Below, one piece after another: positions 51,409 to 59,988 of a stretch of 64,000 nucleotides of DNA. This stretch comes from Kitasatospora gansuensis. GTDB taxonomy: Bacteria; Actinomycetota; Actinomycetes; Streptomycetales; Streptomycetaceae. Within the stretch, counting starts at the first letter, position 1; every line of letters begins with the position of its first letter. A program made the position numbers and the translations under genes. The stretch is from contig NZ_JACHJR010000001.1 of assembly GCF_014203705.1 (NCBI RefSeq), positions 5,828,001-5,892,000 of the forward strand, written 5' to 3'. The notes under the pieces were generated by a model, which was not told the origin of the DNA, ran no database searches, and saw only the letters and a program-made list of their open reading frames with translations.

Positions 51409-52760
51409 TTCTGCTCGTCGCCCTCGGACTTGGTGGGACCGGCGGCCTTCTTCGGGGCGGCGGTCGGGCCGTCGGTGGCGTGGGCGCCGCGCTTGCGCTG
51501 GAGGCTGAGCAGCAGACCGCCGCCGATGCCGATCAGCAGGCCGATGCCGACCAGCCAGACCGGGGAGAAGCCGCTGTTGTCGTCGGCCTCGGTGACGCCG
51601 GAGCCGGGCGCCCTGGTGCCCTCGGGGTCGGCCGCGGTGGCGGCCGCCGGGACGGACTTGGGCGCCGGGCCCGCGTCCATCAGCAGCTGCACCACGTTGG
51701 TGCCGCCGAAGTTGTACGGGTCGAGCTGGGCGGCCTGCGCGGTCAGCAGCATCAGCGCGGCGGCCGAGGCGTCGGTGCCGGACTTGCCCTTGGCGGCCCA
51801 GTCGTAGCCGTTGCCGGCCAGCCAGTCGGCGGCCGGGGCGGCCTGGTTCGGGTGCCCGGACTGGACCAGGCCGAGCACGGTCCAGGCGGTCGCGGCGTAG
51901 TCGGGGGTGGGGGTGGCGCCGGGCATGCTCTGCATCAGGTGCTGCCCGTTGGCGCCCAGTTGGGCGACCAGGTAGGCACCGGCCGCCTCGGCGGAGTTCG
52001 CGTGCGGCACGGTGGCCGCGGCGGTGGCGCAGTCCAGCGGCTTGGGCGCGGTGTCCACCCGGTTGGTGTTGGTGACCGGCAGCTTGCCGCCCGCCGCGGC
52101 CAGCAGGGCCTGGGCGCCGGCCAGGTCGTTGGCCTTGAGCGCGCCGTCCGGGGCCGGCTGGTAGGCGAAGGCGCCGCGCTGCTCGGCGGGCGCGGCGCAG
52201 CCGAGCTGGTACAGCGCCAGGCCGTCGTAGGCGTTCTTGCCGTTCTTGACGACCGAGGCCGGGTCGATGCCGGTGGCGACCAGCGCGTTGACGGCCAGTC
52301 CGGTGGAGTTGGCGTCGCCCGGGGTGCCGGGGTTGACGGGCCAGCTGCCGTCCGCGTTCTGAACGGTCTTCAGCCAGTCGGTGCCCCGGGTCACCGCGTC
52401 CTGGTGCCCGCCGAGCAGCTTGAGCGCCTGGATCGCCAGCGCGCCGGCGTTGCTGTCCTCGGCCTTGGGGTCACAGGCGATCGAGGGGTCGGACCGGAAC
52501 GGGGCCCAGCCGCCGTCCGCGCACTGCTGGCCGGTCAGCCAGACCACGGCCGCGTCGGACGGGACGACCTTGGCGGCGCCCAGCGCGGTGAGCGCCAGCG
52601 ACTGCCGCCAGACGCCGTCGTACGTCGGGTCGCCCTTCCCGTAGAGCGCGGGCGGGGCGGCGGCGGGGGACGGGGTGTCCGCGAGGGCGGGGGCGGCGGC
52701 GCCGATCAGCAGGGCGGCGGCGGCCAGCGCGGCGGCGCCCGTGCGGGCGGTGGTGAGCAT
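51405..52760 (-). CDS. Secreted alpha/alpha-barrel repeat protein (squalene-cyclase/transcobalamin-like) with C-terminal anchor
   Basis: 451 residues. Signal peptide 1-27. The mature part (about 45-370) has prenyltransferase/squalene-cyclase-type repeats such as VVWLTGQQCADGGWAPF, DWLKTVQNADGSWPVN, SNAGALAIQALKLLGG and NSTGLAVNALVATG, as in alpha6/alpha6 barrels. The catalytic Asp-rich motif of cyclases is not evident. A C-terminal helix (about 403-422) and a charged tail anchor it. Located at the head of an ECF operon, it probably captures the vitamin outside the membrane, like the alpha domain of transcobalamin or intrinsic factor. ATG 52760. Confidence 0.82.
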   Translation of the reverse strand: MLTTARTGAAALAAAALLIGAAAPALADTPSPAAAPPALYGKGDPTYDGVWRQSLALTALGAAKVVPSDAAVVWLTGQQCADGGWAPFRSDPSIACDPKAEDSNAGALAIQALKLLGGHQDAVTRGTDWLKTVQNADGSWPVNPGTPGDANSTGLAVNALVATGIDPASVVKNGKNAYDGLALYQLGCAAPAEQRGAFAYQPAPDGALKANDLAGAQALLAAAGGKLPVTNTNRVDTAPKPLDCATAAATVPHANSAEAAGAYLVAQLGANGQHLMQSMPGATPTPDYAATAWTVLGLVQSGHPNQAAPAADWLAGNGYDWAAKGKSGTDASAAALMLLTAQAAQLDPYNFGGTNVVQLLMDAGPAPKSVPAAATAADPEGTRAPGSGVTEADDNSGFSPVWLVGIGLLIGIGGGLLLSLQRKRGAHATDGPTAAPKKAAGPTKSEGDEQK

Positions 52761-53004
52761 GAGGGTCGACGTGCCTTTCGATGAGCGGAGCAGCGGCCCG
52801 ATGGTCCTGATCCTGCGTCCAAGACTCTAACCGGCCGACCGGACCGCCCCCGATCGGACACGGTGGGGACGGCAGTGCGCCCGGAAACTGGAACGGGTAT
52901 CAGGTTTGCGGGGTCACGACAGCAGGCCGGCGCGCTGACCCGGCGTCACCCGGGTGCCGGAGCAACACGCGCGGTGCTTCGGCCCGGGTGCCGAGCATGG
53001 GGGC

Positions 53005-53751
53005 ATGACGAGCACCGAACCCCTCCTGATCATGATCGTCGGCGACTCCATCAGCCACGGCAGCAGCGGCGACTGGACCTGGCGCTACCGGTTCTGGAAG
53101 CACCTGGAGGCGCACCGGGTCGCCGTGGACCTGGTGGGACCGAAGAACACCCTGGACAACATCCGCACCGCCGAGGTCGGGGACGACGACGACACGTACG
53201 CGGACCCGGGCTTCGACACCGACCACGACGCCCAGTGGGGGCGGCCGTACGTGACGGAGAAGGAGGAGATCGAGGCCAAGGTGGCCGAGCACCGGCCGGA
53301 GTACCTGCTGGTGCTGCTCGGGATCAACGACCTGTTCTGGTACGGGGTCGAGCCGCCGGAGTTCGAGGCCAACCTGCGGGAGTTCGTGGCGAACGCGCGG
53401 CGGGCCGAGCCGGGGCTGCGGATCGTGCTCGGGCGGATCCTGCCGACCGTGAAGGCGGCGGAGGACCGGGAGTTCGCGGCCCGGGTGGCGGCCTGCAACG
53501 GGCGGATCGAGACGGTGGCGAAGGACCTGGACCGGGCCGACGCCCCGGTGCTGACGGCCAGGACCGACGCCGAGTTCGTCGCCGCCGCGCACACCTGGGA
53601 CGGGACGCACCCGAACCCGGCGGGGGAGTTCCGGATCGCGGCGGCCTTCGCCGACGCGCTGGCGGACCGCTTCGGGGTGGGTGCCAGGTACGCCCGTCCG
53701 TTCCCGGACGTCGCGGAGATCTCGCAGGCGGCGAAGGCCTCGATCGACTGA
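53005..53751 (+). CDS. SGNH/GDSL-type hydrolase
   Basis: 248 residues. Catalytic Ser in IVGDSISHGSSG, the Gly/Asn blocks in LLGINDLFWYG, and the Asp/His pair in WDGTHPNPAGEFRI. There is no signal peptide from ATG 53005, so it seems cytosolic. It hydrolyses an ester, lipid or acetylated sugar; the substrate is not known. It is divergent from the ECF operon by 244 bases in which I find no convincing cobalamin riboswitch. It is convergent with the KstR-like gene. Confidence 0.85.
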   Translation: MTSTEPLLIMIVGDSISHGSSGDWTWRYRFWKHLEAHRVAVDLVGPKNTLDNIRTAEVGDDDDTYADPGFDTDHDAQWGRPYVTEKEEIEAKVAEHRPEYLLVLLGINDLFWYGVEPPEFEANLREFVANARRAEPGLRIVLGRILPTVKAAEDREFAARVAACNGRIETVAKDLDRADAPVLTARTDAEFVAAAHTWDGTHPNPAGEFRIAAAFADALADRFGVGARYARPFPDVAEISQAAKASID

Positions 53752-53781
53752 GACCGGGCGGTCCGAGCGGCGGACGGAGCG

Positions 53782-54420
53782 TCAGAGGACGAGGAGCCGG
53801 GCCGCGGTGTGCAGGTCGCCGCGGACCTCGGCGAGGGAGGCGCGGCCGGAGAGCCAGGCGAGCAGGGTGGCGTGCCAGGTGTGGCCGATCACCCGCAGGG
53901 CGGCCTGCTGGCCGGGGGAGGGGGTGGGGCCGAGTTGGGCGGCGTCCAGCACGATGGCCGAGGTGACGGCCGAGACGGCGTCCACCTCGGCGCCGACCGA
54001 GCGGTCGGCGAAGGAGAGCGCGCGGACCATCGCCTCGGCGAGCCGGGGTTCGCGCTGGAGCGCGTGGAAGGCCTGGGTCAGGGTCTCGGCCACCCGCCCG
54101 GCCGGGTCGTCGCCGGTCGGCGGGTGGCGGCGGACCTGCTCGTGCAGGTGCTGGAGCTGCTCCTGCATCACCGCCACCAGCAGGTGCACCTTGGACGGGA
54201 AGTAGCGGTAGAGGGTGCCGAGTGCGACCTCGGCGGTCTCCGCCACCTCGCGCATCTGGACCGCCTCGTACCCGCCCCGGGCGGCCAGCGTGGTGGCGGC
54301 CCGCAGGATCCGGCGGCGGCGGTCGGCCTGCCGGGGGGTGAGCCCGGTTCCGAGGGCGGCGGTGGTGGTCAAGGGGGCTCCCAGAGCGCGCGCGTGGGTG
54401 ACCGGATCGAGGTGATTCAA
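53782..54420 (-). CDS. TetR-family regulator (KstR-like)
   Basis: 212 residues. The N-terminus (LTPRQADRRRRILRAATTLAARGGYEAVQMREVAETAEVALGTLYRYFPSKVHLLVAVM, about 28-85) closely resembles KstR, the steroid/lipid-degradation repressor of mycobacteria, and the C-terminal ligand part is helical. A KstR-type box TnnAACnnGTTnnA lies before the alcohol dehydrogenase gene at 62208, a possible target. The palindrome at 54531-54550 is another candidate site. Start ATG 54420. The ligand is unknown. Confidence 0.88.
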   Translation of the reverse strand: MNHLDPVTHARALGAPLTTTAALGTGLTPRQADRRRRILRAATTLAARGGYEAVQMREVAETAEVALGTLYRYFPSKVHLLVAVMQEQLQHLHEQVRRHPPTGDDPAGRVAETLTQAFHALQREPRLAEAMVRALSFADRSVGAEVDAVSAVTSAIVLDAAQLGPTPSPGQQAALRVIGHTWHATLLAWLSGRASLAEVRGDLHTAARLLVL

Positions 54421-54530
54421 CCACGGGGTGGGAGGTGAGGATATGTCAGCGGACGGGCGGTCCGAGAGTTATGTCACAGTGAACGCCGGGTGAGCGGGCT
54501 TCCCGGACGGGTCAGAATGGATGCCTCCGG

Positions 54531-54550
54531 TACTGACGTACTCGTCAGTA
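54531..54550. promoter_or_regulatory. 20-bp palindrome TACTGACG...CGTCAGTA
   Basis: TACTGACG at 54531-54538 and CGTCAGTA at 54543-54550 are exact inverted arms around TACT. It lies in the 286-base gap between the divergent KstR-like and glycosyltransferase genes, a likely operator. The remaining gap holds no gene I can see. Confidence 0.65.
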
Positions 54551-54706
54551 GCATTCCTCGGGGGCGATCTGCCGCCCCCGGGTGCGGGCCGGTATCGTCA
54601 AGGTCTCTCATTGTTCGAACTGCCCAATGACGAGCTCCACCATCATGAAACGTGATCTACTTTCCCGCCGCCGCGCAGGCCGGGTGGTAGGGGACAGGAG
54701 CCCCGG

Positions 54707-56026
54707 ATGACCGCGCTGCCGCCGCGACCGCTGCGGATCGCCCTGCTGTCCTACCGGGGCGACCCGTACTGCGGCGGCCAGGGCGTCTACGTCCGGCACC
54801 TGTCCCGCGAGCTGGCCAGGCTCGGGCACCACGTGGACGTGGTCGGCGCCCAGCCCTTCCCGGTGCTCGACCCGGTCGAGGGGCCCGGCAGCGTCCGGCT
54901 GGTGGAGCTGCCCAGCCTGGACCTGTACCGCGCCGACGACCCGTTCCGCACCCCGGCGCTCGCCGAGTACCGCGGCCTGGTGGACGTGCTGGAGGTGGCC
55001 GGGATGCGCACCGGCGGCTTCCCCGAGCCGCTCACCTTCTCGCTCCGGGCCCGGAAGTACCTGGCCGCGCACAAGGGCCGCTACGACGTGGTGCACGACA
55101 ACCAGACCCTCGGCTACGGCCTGCTGGGGCTGGCCAGGCACGGCTTCCCGCTGGTCACCACCGTGCACCACCCGATCACCGTGGACCGCCGGCTGGAGAT
55201 CGACGCCGCCGCCACCCGGTTGGAGCGCCTCGGCAAGCGCCGCTGGTACGCCTTCACCCGGATGCAGCGCCGGGTGGCCGCCCGGCTCGAGCACGTGATC
55301 ACCGTCTCGGAGAGCTCGAAGGCCGAGATCGCCGAGCAGCTCGGCACCCCGGCCCGCCGCATCGCCGTGGTCCCGATCGGAGCCGACACCCGGCTCTGGT
55401 CACCGTCTGCGGAGATCGCCCAGGTGCCCGGCCGGATCGTCACCACCTCCAGCGCGGACGTGCCGCTCAAGGGCCTGGTCCACCTGGTCGAGGCGCTGGC
55501 CAAGCTGCGCACCGAGCGGGACGCGCACCTGGTGGTGGTCGGCAAGCCGCAGCGCGGCGAGGGGCCGGTGGCCGAGGCGGTCCGCCGGTTCGGTCTGGAG
55601 CGCTGGATCGAGTTCCGCACCGGGCTGACCGATCAGGAGCTGGTCGACCTGTACCGCTCGGCCGAGGTGGCCTGCGTGCCCTCGCTGTACGAGGGCTTCT
55701 CGCTGCCCGCCGCCGAGGCGATGGCCACCGGCACCCCGCTGGTCGCCACCACCGGCGGCGCGATCCCCGAGGTGGCGGGGCCGGACGGCGAGACCTGCCT
55801 GGCGGTGCCGCCCGGCGACGCCGGTGCGCTGGCCACCGCGCTCGGCCGACTGCTGGACGACCCCGAGCTGCGGGCCGAGCTCGGCGCGGCCGGGCGGCAG
55901 CGGGTGCTCGCCCGGTTCACCTGGCAGCGGGCCGCCGAACTCACCGCCGACCGCTACCGGGCGGCGATCGCCACCGGGGCCGGACAGCGGGCCAGGGCCG
56001 GCGCGGGCTGGCGCTACGTCGCCTGA
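54707..56026 (+). CDS. GT4-family glycosyltransferase
   Basis: 439 residues of the GT-B fold. N-terminal domain with YCGGQGVYVRHLSRELARLGH. The C-terminal nucleotide-sugar domain has VVPIGADTRLWSP, VVVGKPQRGEGP and the EX7E-like YEGFSLPAAEAMATGTPLVATTGGAIPE. The first of three plus-strand genes (glycosyltransferase, methyltransferase, cyclase-like protein), with the last two overlapping. The donor/acceptor is unknown; cell-envelope glycolipid or lipid-linked sugar is plausible. Confidence 0.92.
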   Translation: MTALPPRPLRIALLSYRGDPYCGGQGVYVRHLSRELARLGHHVDVVGAQPFPVLDPVEGPGSVRLVELPSLDLYRADDPFRTPALAEYRGLVDVLEVAGMRTGGFPEPLTFSLRARKYLAAHKGRYDVVHDNQTLGYGLLGLARHGFPLVTTVHHPITVDRRLEIDAAATRLERLGKRRWYAFTRMQRRVAARLEHVITVSESSKAEIAEQLGTPARRIAVVPIGADTRLWSPSAEIAQVPGRIVTTSSADVPLKGLVHLVEALAKLRTERDAHLVVVGKPQRGEGPVAEAVRRFGLERWIEFRTGLTDQELVDLYRSAEVACVPSLYEGFSLPAAEAMATGTPLVATTGGAIPEVAGPDGETCLAVPPGDAGALATALGRLLDDPELRAELGAAGRQRVLARFTWQRAAELTADRYRAAIATGAGQRARAGAGWRYVA

Positions 56027-56110
56027 CCGCCGCCCGGCCCGACGAGCAGCCCCGCCTGACGGCTGATCAAACGTTTTTTCGCCGAGTACCAAACGAATGG
56101 GAGCCCCGCA

Positions 56111-56845
56111 GTGCTGACCGTCGATTTCTCCCGCTTCCCGCTCGCCCCCGGCGACCGGGTGCTCGACCTGGGCTGTGGCGGGGGCCGGCACGCCTTCGAG
56201 GCATACCGGCGCGGCGCGAACGTGGTCGCCCTGGACCAGAACGGCGAGGAGATCGCCGAGGTCCGCAAGTGGTTCGCCGCCATGGAGCTGGCCGGGGAGG
56301 CCCCGGCCGGTGCCTCGGCGGTGGCGATGGAGGGCGACGCGCTCAACCTGCCGTTCGACGACGACACCTTCGACAAGATCATCATCTCCGAGGTGATGGA
56401 GCACATCCCGGACGACAAGGGCGTGCTGGCCGAGATGGTCCGGGTGCTCAAGCCGGGCGGCCTGCTGGCCGTCACCGTGCCGCGCTACCTGCCGGAGAAG
56501 ATCTGCTGGGCGCTCTCCGACGAGTACCACGAGGTCGAGGGCGGCCACATCCGGATCTACAAGGGCGACGAGCTGGTCGAGAAGGTCCGCGAGTCCGGCC
56601 TGGAGCCGTACGCCGAGCACCACGCGCACGCGCTGCACTCGCCGTACTGGTGGATCAAGTGCGCGGTCGGCGTCAACAACGACAAGGCGCTGCCGGTCCG
56701 GGCCTACCACCAGCTGCTGGTCTGGGACATCGTCGGCACCCCGGTGATCAGCAGGATCACCAAGGCCGCCGAGAAGGCGCTCAACCCGGTGCTCGGCAAG
56801 AGCTTCGTGGTGTACGCCAGCAAGCCCCGGCGGGCGGGCTCGTGA
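56111..56845 (+). CDS. Class I SAM-dependent methyltransferase
   Basis: 244 residues. SAM motifs: VLDLGCGGGRHAFEAYRRGANVVALDQN, the acidic loop ALNLPFDDDTFDKIIISEVMEHI, and MVRVLKPGGLLAVTVPR. The C-terminal extension has HEVEGGHIRIYKG and many aromatic residues (HSPYWWIKC), maybe for lipid or large substrates. GTG 56111. Its stop overlaps the next start (GTGA, 56842-56845). The substrate is unknown. Confidence 0.92.
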   Translation: MLTVDFSRFPLAPGDRVLDLGCGGGRHAFEAYRRGANVVALDQNGEEIAEVRKWFAAMELAGEAPAGASAVAMEGDALNLPFDDDTFDKIIISEVMEHIPDDKGVLAEMVRVLKPGGLLAVTVPRYLPEKICWALSDEYHEVEGGHIRIYKGDELVEKVRESGLEPYAEHHAHALHSPYWWIKCAVGVNNDKALPVRAYHQLLVWDIVGTPVISRITKAAEKALNPVLGKSFVVYASKPRRAGS

Positions 56846-57900
56846 CGGCCGCCATCCCGGAGGCGCTGCTGCTGGACGGCGTGCTGAACGCCCGTCAGGC
56901 CGCCGACACGGTGCGCTCGATCCTGGCCGACCAGCAGCCCGACGGCGCCATCCCGTGGTTCGGCGGCGGCCACCTCGATCCGTGGGACCACACCGAGGCC
57001 GCGATGGCCCTGGACACGGCGGGCGAGCACGCGGCCGCCGAGGCGGCGTACCGCTGGCTGGCGGGCAGTCAGAACCCCGACGGCTCCTGGTACGCGGCGT
57101 ACGTGGACGGCGAGGTGACCAACCGCGCCAAGGAGACCAACTTCTGCGCGTACCTGGCGGTCGGCGTCTGGCACCACCACCTCTCCTCGGGCGATGACGC
57201 CTTCCTGGACTGGATCTGGCCGACGGTCCGCCGGGCGCTGGACTTCACGGTCGGGCTGCGGCTGCCGGGCGGCCCGATCGCCTGGCGGCAGGACGAGGAC
57301 GGCAGCGCGCCGCAGGAGGCGCTGCTGACCGGCTCGTCCAGCATCCTGCACGCCCTGCGGTGCGGGCTCGCCATCGCGGACTACCTCGAAGAGCCGCAGC
57401 CGGACTGGGAGTTGGCGGCCGGCCGGCTCCGGCACGCGATCACCCACCACCCGGAGCGGTTCCTCGACAAGGACCGCTACTCGATGGACTGGTACTACCC
57501 CGTGCTCGGCACCGCGCTGCGCGGCCCCGAGGCGGTGGCCCGGATCGAACGGGACTGGGAGCGCTTCGTGGTGCCCGGCCTCGGCGTGCGCTGCGTCAGC
57601 GACCGGCCCTGGGTGACCGGCGGGGAGAGCGCCGAACTGGCGCTCGCGCTCTGGGCGGTGGGCCAGTCCGACCGCGCGGTGGAGATCCTGCGCTGGATCC
57701 AGCACCTGCGGCACCAGGACGGCTCGTACTGGACCGGGTACGTCTTCGAGGACGACGCGATCTGGCCGGAGGAGCGCACCACCTGGACGGCCGGGGCGCT
57801 GCTGCTCGCGGTGGCGGCGCTGGGCGGCGACCACGCGACGGTGGCGGTGTTCGGCGGGGAGCAGCTGCCGGCCGGACTGGTCGTCAGCGACTGCTGCTGA
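56842..57900 (+). CDS. Prenyltransferase/squalene-cyclase-like alpha/alpha-barrel protein
   Basis: 352 residues with QW-like repeats: ILADQQPDGAIPWFGGGHLDPWDH, WLAGSQNPDGSWYAAY, WIQHLRHQDGSYWTGY and LEEPQPDW. It has no signal peptide. The cyclase DxDD motif is not obvious, so it may be a glycoside hydrolase-like or terpenoid-binding alpha/alpha barrel. GTG 56842 overlaps the methyltransferase stop. With the glycosyltransferase and methyltransferase it makes a cassette that looks like envelope lipid/glycan modification. Ends in a strong terminator. Confidence 0.82.
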   Translation: MTAAIPEALLLDGVLNARQAADTVRSILADQQPDGAIPWFGGGHLDPWDHTEAAMALDTAGEHAAAEAAYRWLAGSQNPDGSWYAAYVDGEVTNRAKETNFCAYLAVGVWHHHLSSGDDAFLDWIWPTVRRALDFTVGLRLPGGPIAWRQDEDGSAPQEALLTGSSSILHALRCGLAIADYLEEPQPDWELAAGRLRHAITHHPERFLDKDRYSMDWYYPVLGTALRGPEAVARIERDWERFVVPGLGVRCVSDRPWVTGGESAELALALWAVGQSDRAVEILRWIQHLRHQDGSYWTGYVFEDDAIWPEERTTWTAGALLLAVAALGGDHATVAVFGGEQLPAGLVVSDCC

Positions 57901-57910
57901 GTCGACAAGC

Positions 57911-57950
57911 GAGAGGGGCCCGGGGACCTGATGGTCCCCGGGCCCCTCTC
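57911..57950. terminator. 18-bp perfect terminator hairpin
   Basis: 57911-57928 (GAGAGGGGCCCGGGGACC) pairs perfectly with 57933-57950, loop TGAT. It sits between convergent genes. Confidence 0.9.
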
Positions 57951-57961
57951 TGCTGTGGTGC

Positions 57962-58912
57962 TCAGCCGCGCTGGATGCCGGAGGCGTCGTTCAGCAGGCC
58001 GTGCGAGCCGTCCTGGAGCTGGGCGACCAGCGAGTTGCCGCGCTGCTCGACCGCCAGGTACCAGGTGCCGGGCACCAGTTCGCCGACCGGCGGGCCGACC
58101 GGGTTGTCCTTCGGCGCGAGCTGACGCGGCGCCGGGACGGCGAACCAGAACGGCGCGAAGTCCGCGGCCGGGGCGGCCGGGGCCGGCACCGCGACGGCGG
58201 GCTGGACCTGGGTCGGGTCCTGGTGCGCGGGGGCCGGCTGGCCGGCGGCCTGACCCGGCGTCGGGTAGCCGTAGCCGTGCTGCTGCTCGGGCGCGGCGGC
58301 GTAGCCGGGCAGACCGCCCTGGCCGGGCTGGGCCTGCGCCAGGCCCTGGTCGGCCGGGTAGCCGTACTGGCCGGGCTGACCCTGGCCGGGCTGCCCGGGA
58401 CCGGGCTGGAAGCCGCCGACCGGGGCACCGGCGTACGGGGCCTGGGTGACCGGGGGCTTGTCGGTCAGCAGCGGGGCCTGCAGCGCGGGCACCAGCGGAC
58501 CGGCCGCGGCGGCACCGGTCAGCACCAGCAGGGCGAGCACGCCCAGCCAGGCGCCGAAGCCGTGGCCGATGCCCTCGGGGCCACCGGCCAGCGACCAGAG
58601 GCCGGACCACAGCGCGGCGGCGGCCAGCGCGATGCCCCACTGGTCGAGCCGCAGGCCGAGCACCTGGCGCCCGGCGACGGCCTCGCCCTGGAAGCGCTGC
58701 ACCAGGATCAGGGCCGCGGCGGCGATGCCGAGCAGGTAGATCGAGGGCAGCACCGGGAAGAGGTTGGCCGACCAGGCGTTCTGCGAGAAGGAGGAGCAGA
58801 TCTTCAGGGCGCAGCTGTCGGCGGTGAAGTACGGCAGGAAGGAAGAGATGAACAGCAGGACGGCCGCACCTGCGACGGCGGCGTCTCCCCTGGTGAGAGC
58901 GCGCAGATTCAC
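57962..58912 (-). CDS. Membrane protein with Pro/Gln-rich tail
   Basis: 316 residues. Four helices in the first 155 residues (13-31, 55-77, 90-108, 122-143), then a tail of about 160 rich in Gln, Pro, Gly and Ala with PGQPGQGQPGQYGYP. A C-terminal part WYLAVEQRGNSLVAQLQDG may be a small beta domain. It looks like the DUF5336-type Streptomyces membrane proteins, not a known enzyme. ATG 58912. It probably interacts with envelope proteins. Confidence 0.7.
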   Translation of the reverse strand: MNLRALTRGDAAVAGAAVLLFISSFLPYFTADSCALKICSSFSQNAWSANLFPVLPSIYLLGIAAAALILVQRFQGEAVAGRQVLGLRLDQWGIALAAAALWSGLWSLAGGPEGIGHGFGAWLGVLALLVLTGAAAAGPLVPALQAPLLTDKPPVTQAPYAGAPVGGFQPGPGQPGQGQPGQYGYPADQGLAQAQPGQGGLPGYAAAPEQQHGYGYPTPGQAAGQPAPAHQDPTQVQPAVAVPAPAAPAADFAPFWFAVPAPRQLAPKDNPVGPPVGELVPGTWYLAVEQRGNSLVAQLQDGSHGLLNDASGIQRG

Positions 58913-59054
58913 TAACGTTCCCCTCGTCGGTGTATGTCGTGGACGGCAGTGTGGTTCGGACGGTGCAAAAGCCTAGGGCCAAGCCGTTCGGGAGTGCACG
59001 GCGGGATCCCGAAACGGGGGGTGTCGTGGCAAAACACCCGCGATCGGCCCCCGG

Positions 59055-59981
59055 TCAGCCCGCGGGTGTGGTGAGGTAGGCGGTCAGCGCGTCGGCGATG
59101 CCCTGGGCGGCCTGCTGGCGCCACTGAGGGTCCGTCATCCGCTTGGCATCGCCCGAGTTTCGCATGTTGCCGCACTCGATGAACACCTTCGGCACCTTCG
59201 AGAGGTTGAGCCCGCCGAGGTCGCTGCGGGTGTCCAGGCCCTGGTCGCCGATGTAGTCGGCGTACGGCTCGCCGGTGGCCGCCTTGAACTGCTCGCGCAG
59301 CAGCAGGCCGAGCCGGCGGGACGGCGCGACGATCGCCTCGGTGTCCGCCTTCCCGGCCTTCACCTTGGCGGGCATGATCACGTGGAACCCCTGGCCGGCG
59401 GCCGGCGCCCCGTCCCCGTGCACGGAGACCGCGGCGTCCACCTTGCCCTCGTTGCCGATCCTGGCCCGCTCGTCGATGCACGGCCCCCACGCGCGGTTGC
59501 CGTCCTGGGTGAACAGCACCTTGGCGCCGCGCTCCTCCAGCACCGCGCGGGCCCGGCGGGAGACGTCGAGCGAGTACTCGGCCTCGCTGTAGCCCGCGTC
59601 GGTGGAGGTGCCGGTGGTGTCGCACTCCTTGCGGCCGTTGCCGATGTCCACCTGACGGTTGATCTCGGTGGTGTGCTTGTTGTTGCTGGTGTTGTGCCCG
59701 GGGTCCAGCAGTACCGTACGGCCCGTCAGCGGGCGGGCGGCGGCGGTGTTCCCGGGGCCGGCGGCCGGGGCGGAGGACGCGGACGGCTCCGGGGTGGGCC
59801 AGAAGCTGGGCATGACCGGCAGCTCCTCGGCCGGGGAGACGGCGGCCAGCGGCCGGGCCGCGTCCGCGCCGGGGGACGCCGGGCCCGCGCAGCCCGCCGC
59901 GCCGAGCGGCAGGACGGCGCAGACCAGTGCGGAGATGCGGAGCAGGGGAGAGCGACGCGGGGCGCCGGTGGTGCCGGTCAC
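59055..59981 (-). CDS. N-acetylmuramoyl-L-alanine amidase (Amidase_3) lipoprotein
   Basis: 308 residues. Lipobox LGAAGC (Cys about 31), Pro/Ala-rich spacer, then the amidase from about 88 to the end: zinc ligands in LLDPGHN, the Glu in YSEAEYSL region, His in VSVHGDG and the catalytic Glu in VFIECGNMRN. It cleaves the stem peptide from glycan strands in peptidoglycan. GTG 59981. It is followed in reading order by a membrane-protein gene, and is 7 bases from the upstream gene. Confidence 0.92.
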   Translation of the reverse strand: MTGTTGAPRRSPLLRISALVCAVLPLGAAGCAGPASPGADAARPLAAVSPAEELPVMPSFWPTPEPSASSAPAAGPGNTAAARPLTGRTVLLDPGHNTSNNKHTTEINRQVDIGNGRKECDTTGTSTDAGYSEAEYSLDVSRRARAVLEERGAKVLFTQDGNRAWGPCIDERARIGNEGKVDAAVSVHGDGAPAAGQGFHVIMPAKVKAGKADTEAIVAPSRRLGLLLREQFKAATGEPYADYIGDQGLDTRSDLGGLNLSKVPKVFIECGNMRNSGDAKRMTDPQWRQQAAQGIADALTAYLTTPAG

Positions 59982-59988
59982 GAGTGGT

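Noticed and set aside
52761..53004. Possible cobalamin riboswitch upstream of the ECF operon
   Set aside because: I looked for B12-box elements on both strands and did not see a convincing match; a covariance search would decide.
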